A DNA stretch of 64,000 bases from Colimorpha sp045576855 (GCA_045576855.1 JAZNHG010000025.1:37220-101219); one strand, 5' to 3'; positions 8,331 through 18,934 are shown, numbered from the stretch's first letter. The notes: a model not told the origin generated them from the letters alone. Numbers and translations are program-made.

Positions 8331-9227
8331 GTGTCACGATTCCGCCCTTACGTACTTCCCTTCGCCATACTGCTCGGACTGTTGCTCCACCGCTGGTGCG
8401 CCTTCCTTGCGCCGATGGTGCCGTACATTATCTTCACCATACTGCTCCTCACCTTCTGCTCGGTCGACATACGCAGGCTGCGCCTCTCGGCGCTCGACCT
8501 CTGGCTTATGCTGTTCCAGATAGTGGTCAGTCTCGGCAGCTACCTGCTGCTCAAGCTCTTCGGCGCCGGCAACATCATCGCCGAGGGGGTGCTCATCGGG
8601 GTACTCTGCCCGGTGGCCTCGTCGGTGGCCGTGGTGGCATGCATGCTGGGCGCCAACCGCGAGACGGTCACCACCTATACCATCGTCGGCAACCTGATGG
8701 TTGCCCTGGTGGCACCCCTCGTCTTCAGTCTGCTGGGGCATCATCCCGAGCTGAGCCTGGGCCGCAGTTTCCTGCTACTGCTGAGCCGCATAGCCACCAC
8801 CCTGGCCCTCCCCTTCTTCCTGGCGCTGGCATTGCAACTCTGGTGGCCGCAGGCCAACCGGGCACTGGCACGCCACAACAACCTGGGATTCTACCTCTGG
8901 GCCGCCGCGCTGCTGCTCACGCTGGGCCAGACCATCGACTTTATTTTCCTGCACGGCAGCGGCCATTGGGGACATATCGCCATGCTCGGCGCCCTGGCGC
9001 TGTTCTTCTGCGTGGTGCAGTTCTCCGTGGGACGCTGGCTCGGCCGGCGCTATGGCGACCGCATAGGCGGCGGACAGCTTCTGGGGCAGAAGAACTCCGG
9101 ATTCGGCATCTGGATGGCCAACACCTTCCTCTCGCCGCTGTCTTCCGTGTTCCTGGCTTTCTACAGCATCTATCAAAATCTCTTCAACGCGTGGCAATTG
9201 GCCCACAACAAAGCTAAACAGACATGA
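8331..9227 (+). CDS. SBF-like (bile acid:sodium symporter fold) transporter
   Basis: A 298-residue, very hydrophobic protein with about nine to ten membrane segments. The pattern LCPVASSVAVVACMLGANRE around residues 103-122, and the C-terminal GQKNSGFGIWMANTFLSP, match the two crossover motifs of the SBF/BASS fold. The substrate is unknown; bile acid transport is a family label, not a prediction. The start is GTG at 8331. The stop overlaps the next start by 4 bp (ATGA), so it is coupled to the HAD phosphatase. Confidence 0.75.
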   Translation: MSRFRPYVLPFAILLGLLLHRWCAFLAPMVPYIIFTILLLTFCSVDIRRLRLSALDLWLMLFQIVVSLGSYLLLKLFGAGNIIAEGVLIGVLCPVASSVAVVACMLGANRETVTTYTIVGNLMVALVAPLVFSLLGHHPELSLGRSFLLLLSRIATTLALPFFLALALQLWWPQANRALARHNNLGFYLWAAALLLTLGQTIDFIFLHGSGHWGHIAMLGALALFFCVVQFSVGRWLGRRYGDRIGGGQLLGQKNSGFGIWMANTFLSPLSSVFLAFYSIYQNLFNAWQLAHNKAKQT

Positions 9228-9988
9228 TTAAAGCAGCCTTTTTCGATATCGACGGCACACTGCTCAGTTTCCACACCCACCGGGTCTCCGAGGGCACGGT
9301 GCGCGCTTTCCATACGCTGCACCGACATGGCGTGCGCACCTTTATCTCCAGCGGACGGCCCCAAGTGCTCATCCCGCCCATGCCCGTGGACTTCGAAGGG
9401 CGCATCACCATGAACGGCGCCCTTGTCTTCACCCCCGAGACGACACTGGTCAGCAACCCTGTTCCGCAGACCGACCTCGACGCTTGGCTCGACTTTGCCA
9501 AAACGCACAACCTCTGCACCATGACCTTCACTGCCGACGGCATGATGCTGGCCCAACCCAACGAAGTGGGTATGGCGCTGCGCAACCAATTGGAATTCAC
9601 CATGCCTCCGGTAGTCGACATAGACGAGATGCGGGGTCATGAGGTCTTCCAGATTATCGCCGTTATGCCCGCCGACCTCGACGAACGCGTCGGGTCGCTC
9701 CTGCCCCACTGCCGTCTCCCACGCTGGCACCCGGCCTTTACCGACATAGTGACCGACGGCAATAGCAAGGCGATGGGCATGGATGCCATCTGCCGCCATT
9801 TCGGCATACCGCAAGAGGAGACCCTTGCCTTTGGCGATGGCGCCAACGACATCGAGATGCTCCAGTGGGCCGGTATCGGTGTGGCGATGGGCAATGCCGA
9901 CGACCATGTGAAACAATTTGCCGACCTCGTTACCACAAGCGTCGACGAAGAAGGCATAGAACATGCTGTGAAACGGCTTTTCTGTTGA
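9224..9988 (+). CDS. Cof-type HAD-IIB hydrolase
   Basis: A 254-residue phosphatase of the Cof/HAD-IIB subfamily. Motif I is DIDGTLLSF at residues 7-15. Motif II is the serine in TFISSGRPQ. Motif III is the lysine in DGNSKAMGM, and motif IV is FGDGANDIEML. The cap domain lies between about residues 80 and 180. These enzymes dephosphorylate sugar phosphates, flavin or PLP precursors; the substrate cannot be assigned. It is coupled to the upstream transporter by a 4-bp overlap. Confidence 0.9.
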   Translation: MIKAAFFDIDGTLLSFHTHRVSEGTVRAFHTLHRHGVRTFISSGRPQVLIPPMPVDFEGRITMNGALVFTPETTLVSNPVPQTDLDAWLDFAKTHNLCTMTFTADGMMLAQPNEVGMALRNQLEFTMPPVVDIDEMRGHEVFQIIAVMPADLDERVGSLLPHCRLPRWHPAFTDIVTDGNSKAMGMDAICRHFGIPQEETLAFGDGANDIEMLQWAGIGVAMGNADDHVKQFADLVTTSVDEEGIEHAVKRLFC

Positions 9989-9989
9989 G

Positions 9990-10193
9990 GAGATAGAGGA
10001 TATTAGTAGTTAAGGAGGTAAGTAGTCAAGTAGTTAAGGCAATAGAGGAGAATAGTAGTTAAGGAGGTAAGTAGTCAAGTAGTTAAGACAATAGCATGCG
10101 TCGACCACGGAACATGAACCACTGAACACTGAACACTGAACACTAAACACTAACCACTGAACACTAACCACTGAACACTAACCACTGACCACT
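9990..10193. repeat. word arrays: TAGTTAAGGAGGTAAGTAG units and ACTGAACACT units
   Basis: A 48-bp direct repeat (10004-10051 and 10052-10097, near identical) consists of AGTAGTTAAGGAGGTAAG-type words. It is followed from 10108 by about eight units of ACTGAACACT and its variant ACTAACCACT, ending at the next start codon. The first dialect recurs, in the same orientation, at 63530-63592. Confidence 0.8.
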
Positions 10194-10194
10194 G

Positions 10195-10440
10195 ATGAAA
10201 GACAAAGCACAAGAACTGGAAGAGGCCCGGCGGCTGCTGGCCAGCTACCTGGACCTGGCCGCCGACCAGCAGGACGACGACGCCTTTGTGGCCCGCGGCA
10301 ACGGCTTCTGCGACCGCAAGTACAGCGACGACTTCCTGCAGCTGCGCATAGCTCAGCTCACCGCCCGCGTGGCCGAACTCACAACCACAGCCGACGCCGA
10401 CGGCACCGAAAGGCCACAGAACAACACAGATACACTATAA
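10195..10440 (+). CDS. small acidic hypothetical protein
   Basis: An 81-residue, mostly helical and acidic protein with no family I recognise. The N-terminal half (KAQELEEARRLLASYL) and the segment RIAQLTARVAELTT look like short coiled-coil helices. GC-rich codon use like that of its neighbours supports it being real. The ATG directly abuts the ACTGAACACT array. It ends 14 bp before the NSS transporter gene and could be co-transcribed with it; no functional link is evident. Confidence 0.55.
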   Translation: MKDKAQELEEARRLLASYLDLAADQQDDDAFVARGNGFCDRKYSDDFLQLRIAQLTARVAELTTTADADGTERPQNNTDTL

Positions 10441-10454
10441 CAAAGAATACCATT

Positions 10455-11807
10455 ATGACAGAGAACAAACGCGAAAACTTCAGTTCCAAGTTCGGCATCA
10501 TCCTTGCCACCGCCGGCTCGGCCCTCGGACTGGGCAATATCTACCGTTTCCCCTGCGAGGCGGGAGCCAATGGCGGAGGTGCCTTCCTCATTGTCTATCT
10601 GGCCATTGCCCTCATCATAGGCACGCCGCTGATGGTGGCCGAATTCACTATCGGCCGCCGCTCGCGCAGCAATCCCATCGGTGCCTTCCGCCGCCTGGGC
10701 GGCAAGCGCAGCCCGTGGCCCGTGGTGGGCTACCTCGGCGTGCTCTGCGCTTTCCTGATTCTGGCCTTCTATACCACCGTGGCCGGATGGACGCTGGGCT
10801 ATCTGGGCAAGAGTGCCGCCAACCACTTCGCCGGACAGGACCTGGCGCAGATACAGGCACAGTTCGCCTCCTTCACCAACCATCCCTGGCTGCCGCTGGT
10901 CTGCCAGCTGGCCTTCCTGGCCCTGACGGCCTTCGTCGTGGCCCGCGGCGTCAAGGACGGCATCGAGCGCTACTCCAAAATCCTGATGCCGCTGCTGCTG
11001 GTCATCATGGTGGTGCTCAGCATTCGGTCGCTCACCCTCAGCGGCGCCGCCGAGGGGCTGGCCTTCTTCTTCAAACCCGACTTCTCGAAACTCACCGGCA
11101 AGGTGATTGTCAGCGCCCTGGGCCAGAGCTTCTTCTCCCTCTCCATCGGCATGGGCGCACTGATTACCTACGGCTCCTACATCGGCCGGCAGGACAACAT
11201 GACCTCCAGCGCCGTGGGCGTGGTGCTGGCCGACACGCTGGTGGCCGTGCTGGCGGGCATCATTATCTTCCCGGCAGCCTTCACCTTCGGCATACGCCCC
11301 GAGGCCGGCGCCTCGCTGGCTTTCACCACCCTGCCCATGATTTTCCAGCAGATGACCGGCGGCTACATCTTCTGCCTCCTCTTCTTCCTGCTGCTTGTCA
11401 TCGCCACGCTCACCTCCACCATCTCGCTGCTCGAGGTCATCGTGGCCGCGCTGACCGAGGAGATGCACATCTCGCGCCTCAAGGCGGCCGTCATAGGCAC
11501 GCTGGGCACCGCCGCCATCGGCGTGTTCGCCACCCTCAGCTTCCGCTCGGGCAGCTCGCTGCTCGTCGCCGGCAGGAGCATCTTCGACCTGCTCGACCAC
11601 ATCACCGCACAATACTTCATGCCCATCGGCGGCCTGCTCATCGTGCTCTTCGCCGGCTGGAAAATGAAGCGCGCCGACGTGATGGACGAACTCACCAACG
11701 GCGGCACCCTCAAGGCCGGACTGCGGCGCGGTATCTACTTCATCATCCGCTACATAGCCCCCGTGGCCATCACCGTCATCTTCTTCTCCCAACTGCTCAA
11801 GGGCTGA
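10455..11807 (+). CDS. sodium-dependent transporter, NSS (SNF) family
   Basis: A 450-residue member of the neurotransmitter:sodium symporter family with about eleven membrane helices. The N-terminal motif ATAGSALGLGNIYRFPC (residues 18-34) carries the sodium- and substrate-site segment of TM1. TM6 (SLSIGMGALITYGSYI, around residue 230) has the unwound glycine region. Bacterial relatives import amino acids such as tryptophan, tyrosine or leucine; the substrate here is not assignable. A GC-rich inverted repeat lies immediately after the stop codon. Confidence 0.92.
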   Translation: MTENKRENFSSKFGIILATAGSALGLGNIYRFPCEAGANGGGAFLIVYLAIALIIGTPLMVAEFTIGRRSRSNPIGAFRRLGGKRSPWPVVGYLGVLCAFLILAFYTTVAGWTLGYLGKSAANHFAGQDLAQIQAQFASFTNHPWLPLVCQLAFLALTAFVVARGVKDGIERYSKILMPLLLVIMVVLSIRSLTLSGAAEGLAFFFKPDFSKLTGKVIVSALGQSFFSLSIGMGALITYGSYIGRQDNMTSSAVGVVLADTLVAVLAGIIIFPAAFTFGIRPEAGASLAFTTLPMIFQQMTGGYIFCLLFFLLLVIATLTSTISLLEVIVAALTEEMHISRLKAAVIGTLGTAAIGVFATLSFRSGSSLLVAGRSIFDLLDHITAQYFMPIGGLLIVLFAGWKMKRADVMDELTNGGTLKAGLRRGIYFIIRYIAPVAITVIFFSQLLKG

Positions 11808-11829
11808 CCCCGGCACCCGACGACCGGGG
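11808..11829 (+). terminator. possible terminator hairpin after NSS transporter
   Basis: CCCCGG (11808-11813) and CCGGGG (11824-11829) form a 6-bp stem with a 10-nt loop directly after the stop codon. There is no T-tract, so intrinsic termination is uncertain. Confidence 0.35.
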
Positions 11830-11894
11830 CCACGATGCCCCCGCCTGTTGCGAGGCGAAAAAACGCCCTTGCAACACACTGTAAACCAGGTCCC

Positions 11895-11962
11895 CAACCT
11901 ACCATCGACTTACCATCGACTTATCATCGACTTACCAACATCTACCGCAGTAGGTGTTGGTA
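11895..11962. repeat. TACCATCGACT word array ending in a 13-bp hairpin
   Basis: Three CTTACCATCGA-type units run into a strong hairpin: TACCAACATCTAC (11933-11945), loop CGCA, GTAGGTGTTGGTA (11950-11962), 12 of 13 pairs plus one wobble. The rest of the gap between 11830 and 12138 holds no gene and no convincing promoter; its last 80 bp are AT-rich. A related array-plus-hairpin lies at 38497-38566. Confidence 0.7.
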
Positions 11963-12138
11963 TGTTGATTGTCTGTCGGTTGCGAGCCCGACGGCAAACC
12001 GTCCCACCCCCCTGCCCCGGCCCGTGGCGCTTCCGTTCCCGCAGGGTGGCCGCAGTGTTAAAAAAGAGTTAAATAAAGTGTTAAAACGATTTTAACGCTT
12101 ATTTTATATAATAACACAAACGCCAAAAAACGAACACT

Positions 12139-12768
12139 ATGGGAAAACAGCACAAAGGAATCGCCGACGGATTCCAAGGGACGGTAGGTCCCGTCGTCGG
12201 ATACATGTGGCGCGGCAAATGGTGCCTGCGCTCACGCCCGGTATATGTACGCGATCCGCGCACCGAGAGCCAACTGAACGCACGAGCAAAGCTTGCGGCC
12301 ACCGTACGCCTGGCCTCCTGCCTACGGCCCGCCCTGCGGCTGGGCATGCACCGCTGCGCGCTGGAGCGCCACCTGACCGAGAGCAACTACTTCATCCAGG
12401 CCAACCGCGCCAGCCTGCAGTGGGACGGCGAGCAGCTGACGGTGGACCGCGCCGCACTGCTGCTGGCCGACGGACCGCTGCCCGGCGTGCAGTTCGCCGA
12501 ACCGCGTGCCGAGTCGGCCCACGTCGTTGCGGTCGACTACACCACCCCCGCCGGCGAGCCAGCGGCCGACGACGCCGACCTGGTCTACCTGGCCGCCTGG
12601 TGTCCCGAGATGGACGCCTGCCGCGTGGCGGCACCCGCCTTCCGCAGCGACGGCAGCGTAAAGATATATCTTTCACGCTATTGGAGCGGCCACCCGGTGT
12701 GGCTCTACGGATGGGTGCAGGACAGCGACGGACAGAGCTCGCCGAGCCGCGCCCTGGGCTCCCTCTGA
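12139..12768 (+). CDS. DUF6266 family protein
   Basis: A 209-residue protein whose N-terminus (MGKQHKGIADGFQGTVGPVV) matches the conserved start of DUF6266, a family largely confined to Bacteroidota. The segment following it (GYMWRGKWCLRSRP and RDPRTESQLNARAK) is also typical. No catalytic motif is visible, there is no signal peptide, and the function is unknown. It stands alone between a 330-bp gene-free stretch and the hydrogenase promoter. Confidence 0.75.
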   Translation: MGKQHKGIADGFQGTVGPVVGYMWRGKWCLRSRPVYVRDPRTESQLNARAKLAATVRLASCLRPALRLGMHRCALERHLTESNYFIQANRASLQWDGEQLTVDRAALLLADGPLPGVQFAEPRAESAHVVAVDYTTPAGEPAADDADLVYLAAWCPEMDACRVAAPAFRSDGSVKIYLSRYWSGHPVWLYGWVQDSDGQSSPSRALGSL

Positions 12769-12833
12769 CGCTGGCACTCACCAAAAATGGTGAGAAAAAT
12801 TACAAAAAATGATGCCGAATTGATTTTTTTTTG

Positions 12834-12842
12834 TATATTTGC
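12834..12842 (+). promoter_or_regulatory. Bacteroidota -7 element of the hydrogenase operon
   Basis: TATATTTGC matches the -7 consensus TAnnTTTGC of the major sigma factor of Bacteroidota. It follows a T-run and lies 85 bp upstream of the first hydrogenase-operon gene. A clear TTTG -33 box at the usual distance is not seen. Confidence 0.6.
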
Positions 12843-12847
12843 AGGGT

Positions 12848-12874
12848 CATACGTAGGCATGTGTCGCACGTATG
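12848..12874 (+). promoter_or_regulatory. inverted repeat at expected transcript 5' end of hydrogenase operon
   Basis: CATACGT (12848-12854) and ACGTATG (12868-12874) form a perfect 7-bp inverted repeat with a 13-nt spacer. Judged from the -7 element, transcription would begin about at its first base, so it could be a 5' stabilising hairpin or an operator. Confidence 0.4.
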
Positions 12875-12926
12875 CAATTGAGAATTAGTTTAATAATATA
12901 ATATTAATCCTAAAAAAGTCACATCT

Positions 12927-13322
12927 ATGACAAAAGTAAAATCTTTGGCTGACCTGAAAGCCATGCGCGAGAAGCTCCAGTCGAACCTCGACGTGCGCGA
13001 GAAAGCAGAGCACCCCGAGAGCCTGGTACAGATCAAGGTTGCTATGGCCACATGCGGTATCGCCGCCGGAGCCAAGCAGGTTATGGAACACATGATGCAG
13101 AAGGCCGACGAACTGCACATCCCCGCCGTCTTCACCCAGACGGGCTGCATGGGCTATTGCCACGCCGAACCCACCCTCGAGGTGCGCGTTCCGGGCAAGG
13201 ACCCCATCGTCTTCGGCCACGTCGACAACAACCGCGCCGACGAAATCCTCACCAAATACGTCCAGCAGGGCGAACTGGTCGAGGGTATCATCCCCGTGAA
13301 CTACGAAACGATTGACAAGTAA
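12927..13322 (+). CDS. thioredoxin-like [2Fe-2S] ferredoxin of hydrogenase operon
   Basis: A 131-residue (2Fe-2S) ferredoxin-domain protein. Candidate cluster ligands are the cysteine in MATCGIAAGAK and the CMGYCHAEP pair; the fold resembles NuoE and the N-terminus of NuoF. It is the first gene of the hydrogenase operon. In related Bacteroidota and Clostridia such a small subunit accompanies NuoF-like HydB and probably adds a cluster or an electron carrier to the bifurcating complex (inference). The gap to the next gene is 109 bp and is occupied by a hairpin array. Confidence 0.85.
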   Translation: MTKVKSLADLKAMREKLQSNLDVREKAEHPESLVQIKVAMATCGIAAGAKQVMEHMMQKADELHIPAVFTQTGCMGYCHAEPTLEVRVPGKDPIVFGHVDNNRADEILTKYVQQGELVEGIIPVNYETIDK

Positions 13323-13325
13323 TAT

Positions 13326-13426
13326 CCGTTGATATGTTGATATGTTGAGAAGTTGATAGGGTGGCGAACCATTCGCCCAGCCCCGCAACGTATCAACATA
13401 TAAACTTATCAACCTATCAACAAAAT
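13326..13426. repeat. inverted word-array spacer, hydrogenase operon gap 1
   Basis: GTTGATATGTTGATA near the left end pairs at 14 of 15 positions with TATCAACCTATCAAC at the right end. The core contains a perfect GGCGAA-CCA-TTCGCC hairpin. The whole gap can fold into one long stem on the mRNA. Gaps 2 and 3 have the same design with a different word. Confidence 0.75.
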
Positions 13427-13431
13427 AGATT

Positions 13432-15246
<1,815 letters not shown>

Positions 15247-15257
15247 TAATAGAATTA

Positions 15258-15341
15258 TGATTTCTAAATTCTAAATTCTAAGTGGGCTGACGCGGCCCGC
15301 GCAAGCCACTCAGAAATTAGAAATCAAAAATTAGAAATAAA
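15258..15341. repeat. inverted word-array spacer, hydrogenase operon gap 2
   Basis: TTTCTAAATTCTAA words on the left and AGAAATTAGAAAT words on the right are complementary and flank a GC-rich core (GTGGGCTGACGCGG, then CGCGCAAGCCAC) that itself folds. The element is nearly identical to the one at 17151-17234. Confidence 0.85.
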
Positions 15342-15348
15342 GATAACA

Positions 15349-17142
15349 ATGATTAACGTAACGATAGATAACAAAGCGATCCAGGTCCCCGAAGGCACCA
15401 CCATCCTGAAAGCTGCCCGCATGGCCGGTATCGACATCCCGACGCTCTGCTACTTCGAGCTCGACGGAATGAAATTTGAGAACAAACCTGGCGGATGCCG
15501 CGTCTGCATGGTCGAGGTGACCAAGGACTTCAACGGCAAGCCCCGCCGCAACCTGGCTCCCGCCTGCGCCACCGACTGCGTGGAAGGCATGGAGGTGCTC
15601 ACCGCCTCGCCCCGCGCCCTCAACGCCCGCAAGACCGTCCTCGAGCTGATCCTCAGCGACCACCCGAACGACTGCCTCCAGTGCGAGAAGAGCGGCGACT
15701 GCGAGCTGCAGAACCTCGCCGTTCGCATGGGCATCCGCGAGATCCCCTTCAAGGGCGAGCAGAGCCACTATGAGAAGGACACCACCCTCAGCGTCTACCG
15801 CGACATGGACAAGTGCGTCTACTGCCGCCGCTGCGAGGAGATGTGCAACAAGTTCCAGAGCGTGGGCGCCCTGAGCGGCGTCAACCGCGGCTTCCCCTCG
15901 GTGGTGGCTCCCGCCTTCGAGCAGAAGCTCGGCGACAGCTCGTGCGTCAACTGCGGCCAGTGCGTCCAGGTGTGTCCCGTGGGTGCCCTCACCCTCGTCG
16001 ACAACATCAACGACGTGCGTAAGGCCCTCGCCGACCCCACCAAGAAGGTCGTCGTGCAGACCGCTCCCGCCGTCCGCGTCGCCCTCGGCGAAGAGTTCGG
16101 CATGGAGCCCGGCACCATCGTCACCGGCAAGATGGCCGCTGCACTGCGCCGTCTCGGCTTCGACTATGTGTTCGACACCGACTGGAGCGCCGACCTCACC
16201 ATCATGGAGGAAGGCACCGAGCTCCTCGGCCGCGTGAAGAAGCTCCTCGCTGGCGACAAGGATGTCAAGATGCCTATGTTCACCAGCTGCTGCCCCGCCT
16301 GGGTCACCTTCTACGAGAAGAACTTCCCCGACCTGCTCGGCCATCCCTCGACCGCCAAGTCGCCCCAGGGCATGTTCGGCGCCGTCACCAAGAACTACTT
16401 CGCCCCGAAGATCGGTGTGAAGCGCGAGGACGTCGTCTGCGTGTCCATCATGCCCTGCCTGGCCAAGAAGAGCGAGTGCGCCCGTCCGGAGCTCGGCAAC
16501 GGTACCGACCAGGATGTCAACTTCAGCCTCACCACCCGTGAACTGGCCCACATGCTCAAACAGAGCAACATCGACCTCAACAGCCTGCCCGAAGAGGACT
16601 TCGACAATCCTCTCGGCCAGTCGACCGGTGCCGCCGTCATCTTCGGCGCCACGGGCGGCGTGATGGAGGCTGCCCTCCGTACCGCCTACGAGGTGCACAC
16701 CGGCAAGACCCTCCCGAAGATCGACTTCGAGGAGTGCCGCGGCATCTTCGGCGACAGCGTCCGCGAGGCCACCGTCGACTTCGACGGCCTGCCCGTGAAG
16801 ATCGCCATCTGCTACGGTCTCTCCAATGCCCGTAAGCTCATGGAAGAGGTCCGCGACGGCAACCCCAACGGCTACCACTTCATCGAGGTGATGGCCTGCC
16901 CGGGCGGCTGCATCGGCGGCGCCGGCCAGCCCTACCACCACGGCAAGAGCGACATCATCAAGAAGCGCATGGACGCCATCTACCGCGAAGACGCTGGCAA
17001 GCCCATCCGCAAGAGCCACGAGAACCCCGACATCATCGCCATCTACAAGGAGTACTACGGTGAACCCTGCGGCCACCTCAGCCACGAGCAGCTCCACACG
17101 CACTACTTCGACAAGAGCGACAAACTGGAAGTAACGAAATAA
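15349..17142 (+). CDS. hydA: [FeFe]-hydrogenase catalytic subunit, group A
   Basis: A 597-residue catalytic subunit that interconverts protons and H2. An N-terminal [2Fe-2S] plant-type domain (Cys34, 50, 53 region) is followed by a His/Cys 4Fe-4S site (DHPNDCLQCEKSGDCELQ), and two 4Fe-4S motifs beginning CVYCRRCEEMC and CVNCGQCVQVCP. The H-cluster motifs are intact: L1 TSCCPAW at residues 312-318, L2 MPCLAKKSE from 368, and L3 MACPGGCIGGAGQP from 515. With HydB and a NuoE-like subunit this forms the electron-bifurcating type, which oxidises reduced ferredoxin and NADH together. Its domain length is normal. Confidence 0.97.
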   Translation: MINVTIDNKAIQVPEGTTILKAARMAGIDIPTLCYFELDGMKFENKPGGCRVCMVEVTKDFNGKPRRNLAPACATDCVEGMEVLTASPRALNARKTVLELILSDHPNDCLQCEKSGDCELQNLAVRMGIREIPFKGEQSHYEKDTTLSVYRDMDKCVYCRRCEEMCNKFQSVGALSGVNRGFPSVVAPAFEQKLGDSSCVNCGQCVQVCPVGALTLVDNINDVRKALADPTKKVVVQTAPAVRVALGEEFGMEPGTIVTGKMAAALRRLGFDYVFDTDWSADLTIMEEGTELLGRVKKLLAGDKDVKMPMFTSCCPAWVTFYEKNFPDLLGHPSTAKSPQGMFGAVTKNYFAPKIGVKREDVVCVSIMPCLAKKSECARPELGNGTDQDVNFSLTTRELAHMLKQSNIDLNSLPEEDFDNPLGQSTGAAVIFGATGGVMEAALRTAYEVHTGKTLPKIDFEECRGIFGDSVREATVDFDGLPVKIAICYGLSNARKLMEEVRDGNPNGYHFIEVMACPGGCIGGAGQPYHHGKSDIIKKRMDAIYREDAGKPIRKSHENPDIIAIYKEYYGEPCGHLSHEQLHTHYFDKSDKLEVTK

Positions 17143-17150
17143 AGTAATTA

Positions 17151-17234
17151 TGATTTCTAAATTCTAATTTCTAAGTGGGCTGACGCGGCCTGCGCAAGCT
17201 ACTTAGAAATTAGAAGTTAGAAATTAGAAATAAG
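17151..17234. repeat. inverted word-array spacer, hydrogenase operon gap 3
   Basis: A second copy of the 15258-15341 element: TTTCTAAATTCTAATTTCTAAG on the left pairs with CTTAGAAATTAGAAG on the right around the core GTGGGCTGACGCGGCCTG. The few changes in the core (TGCGCAAGCTAC versus CGCGCAAGCCAC) keep the stem largely paired. Confidence 0.85.
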
Positions 17235-17243
17235 CAAAAAATT

Positions 17244-17720
17244 ATGGCTAACGTAAAAATTTCTGAAGAGAAAATAAACATTATCAAAGACATCTGCAAG
17301 AGCTTTGGTAACAACAGCGGCGAGGTCATCAACGTGCTGCACCAGGTGCAGGGCAAGTTCGGCTACCTGCCCGCCGAGGTGCAGGAAGTCGTGGCCCACG
17401 AGCTGAACATGCCCGTGGCCAAGGTCTACGGCATCGTCTCCTTCTACAGCTTCTTCACCATGGAGCCCAAGGGCGAGCACCCCATCGATGTCTGCCTCGG
17501 CACGGCTTGCTACGTGCGCGGCGCCGAGAAGGTGCTGGATGCCTTTCAGCGCGAGCTGAACGTCCAGGTGGGCAAGTGCACCCCCGACGGCAAGTTCAGC
17601 CTCAACACCCTCCGTTGCGTGGGTGCTTGCGGTCTGGCCCCCGTGGCCATGATCGGCGAGAAGGTCTACGGCCGCCTCACCCCCGACATGGTCCCCGGCA
17701 TCATCGCCGAGTACAAATAA
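17244..17720 (+). CDS. hydC: NuoE-like [2Fe-2S] subunit of bifurcating hydrogenase
   Basis: A 158-residue thioredoxin-like ferredoxin subunit. The four cluster cysteines are Cys84 and Cys89 (CLGTAC) and Cys125 and Cys129 (CVGAC), the spacing of NuoE/HydC. An N-terminal helical bundle of about 70 residues precedes the domain. In HydABC the subunit sits beside the NuoF-like subunit and holds one [2Fe-2S] cluster. Here it is the last gene of the operon, while in Thermotoga-type operons hydC precedes hydB and hydA. A strong hairpin follows 36 bp after the stop. Confidence 0.93.
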   Translation: MANVKISEEKINIIKDICKSFGNNSGEVINVLHQVQGKFGYLPAEVQEVVAHELNMPVAKVYGIVSFYSFFTMEPKGEHPIDVCLGTACYVRGAEKVLDAFQRELNVQVGKCTPDGKFSLNTLRCVGACGLAPVAMIGEKVYGRLTPDMVPGIIAEYK

Positions 17721-17756
17721 GACTGGGTACGCAGGCGTCTCGCCTGCCTCAAACGC

Positions 17757-17788
17757 AGAGCGGGGCATCCATTCGGATGCCCCGCTCT
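17757..17788 (+). terminator. strong hairpin terminating the hydrogenase operon
   Basis: AGAGCGGGGCATCC and GGATGCCCCGCTCT form a perfect 14-bp stem with loop ATTC, followed by TGTATTTG. It lies between convergent genes and could serve both. A smaller palindrome, GCAGGCG-TCT-CGCCTGC, precedes it at 17731-17747. Confidence 0.8.
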
Positions 17789-17810
17789 TGTATTTGCTAC
17801 TAGGTCGGCT

Positions 17811-18911
17811 TTATAATATCTTTCCAGCCCTTCGCATGCGGTCGGTAAGGGGTGTAAGGGTGGCTATCAGGGGCGAGGTGGTGACGTCGCGTTGTTCACC
17901 GTCGATGTTGAACGTCAAGGTGGAACCGTCATTGCGAACGTCGATGGTTACGGGAGCACCCATGACAAGAGGCAGGTTCACGTCACCGTGGCCCGCAGGG
18001 AATCCGCAGAGCATCGGTATGCCGTAGGGCTCCACCAACAGGCGTATCATCTCCTCGATGTTTTCATAGGTGAACTCCGACCCGCAGCCTTCGAACTCAC
18101 CCAGGATGATTCCTTTGCAGCGGTCAAGCACGCCGTTCATCTGCAGGATGCGCATCTGACGGTCGATGTTGTGCATCGACTCACCGACCTCCTCGACAAA
18201 GAGGATCAGGTCCTGCCCCATCGTGGCGTCGGCCTGCGTGCCCACGTTGGGAGCGATGGTGCAGAGGTTGCCACCCACCAGCACGCCGCTGGCCACTCCA
18301 GTGATGTTCTGGGCGTGGGCGGGCAAGTGATAGCAGGGAACTTGTCCCATCAGCAAGTCGCGCATCATGGTGCTGGTCTCGTCGGTTCCGCCGTTTGCCA
18401 GATAGGAGCTCATGGTGCCGTGGACGCTCATCACTCCGGCGCGGCTCAGCAGGCCGTGCAAGGTGCTGATGTCGCTGAAGCCGACGAGCCATTTGGGCGA
18501 GGCGGTCAGTTCGGCAAGTGGAATGTGGTCGATGAGCTGTATGGTGCCGTAGCCGCCGCGGTTGCAGATAATGGCCTTGATGCTCGGGTCGTTGAACGCC
18601 CAGCGGATGTCGCTGACGCGCTCGTCGACGGTACCGGCATACTTCCCGTCGACTATCTTACCTACATTAGGGCCGATGACGGGCACTAGGCCCCACGATT
18701 GCAGCACGTTGGCGGTCGCCTCAACATTCTCCATCGGGGTGTAATAGGCCGGAGAGATAAGAGCCACCGTGTCGCCAGCGGACAGATAGGCCGGTTTCAC
18801 ACATTTGAGCACCTGGTTACCGTCGGGTGTGGGTTCCGGACGGACCTCTTCCTTTCCGCACGACGCGAATACCAGCGTCGCAAGAGTCAGTAATAGCAGT
18901 GTCTTTCTCAT
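17811..18911 (-). CDS. S66-family LD-carboxypeptidase-like lipoprotein
   Basis: A 366-residue lipoprotein: the signal peptide ends at the lipobox VFASC, with Cys18 as first mature residue. The body matches peptidase family S66 (LdcA/MccF). The nucleophile serine lies in WLVGFSDIS, a glutamate is expected in the segment after VLVGGNLCTI, and the histidine is in FPAGHGDVN. Family members trim the D-alanine from murein tetrapeptides or cleave microcin-like peptides. The lipoprotein form places it in the periplasm or outer membrane. It has its own consensus promoter. Confidence 0.88.
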   Translation of the reverse strand: MRKTLLLLTLATLVFASCGKEEVRPEPTPDGNQVLKCVKPAYLSAGDTVALISPAYYTPMENVEATANVLQSWGLVPVIGPNVGKIVDGKYAGTVDERVSDIRWAFNDPSIKAIICNRGGYGTIQLIDHIPLAELTASPKWLVGFSDISTLHGLLSRAGVMSVHGTMSSYLANGGTDETSTMMRDLLMGQVPCYHLPAHAQNITGVASGVLVGGNLCTIAPNVGTQADATMGQDLILFVEEVGESMHNIDRQMRILQMNGVLDRCKGIILGEFEGCGSEFTYENIEEMIRLLVEPYGIPMLCGFPAGHGDVNLPLVMGAPVTIDVRNDGSTLTFNIDGEQRDVTTSPLIATLTPLTDRMRRAGKIL

Positions 18912-18934
18912 AATAGTTGTATTTTTTCAGAATG

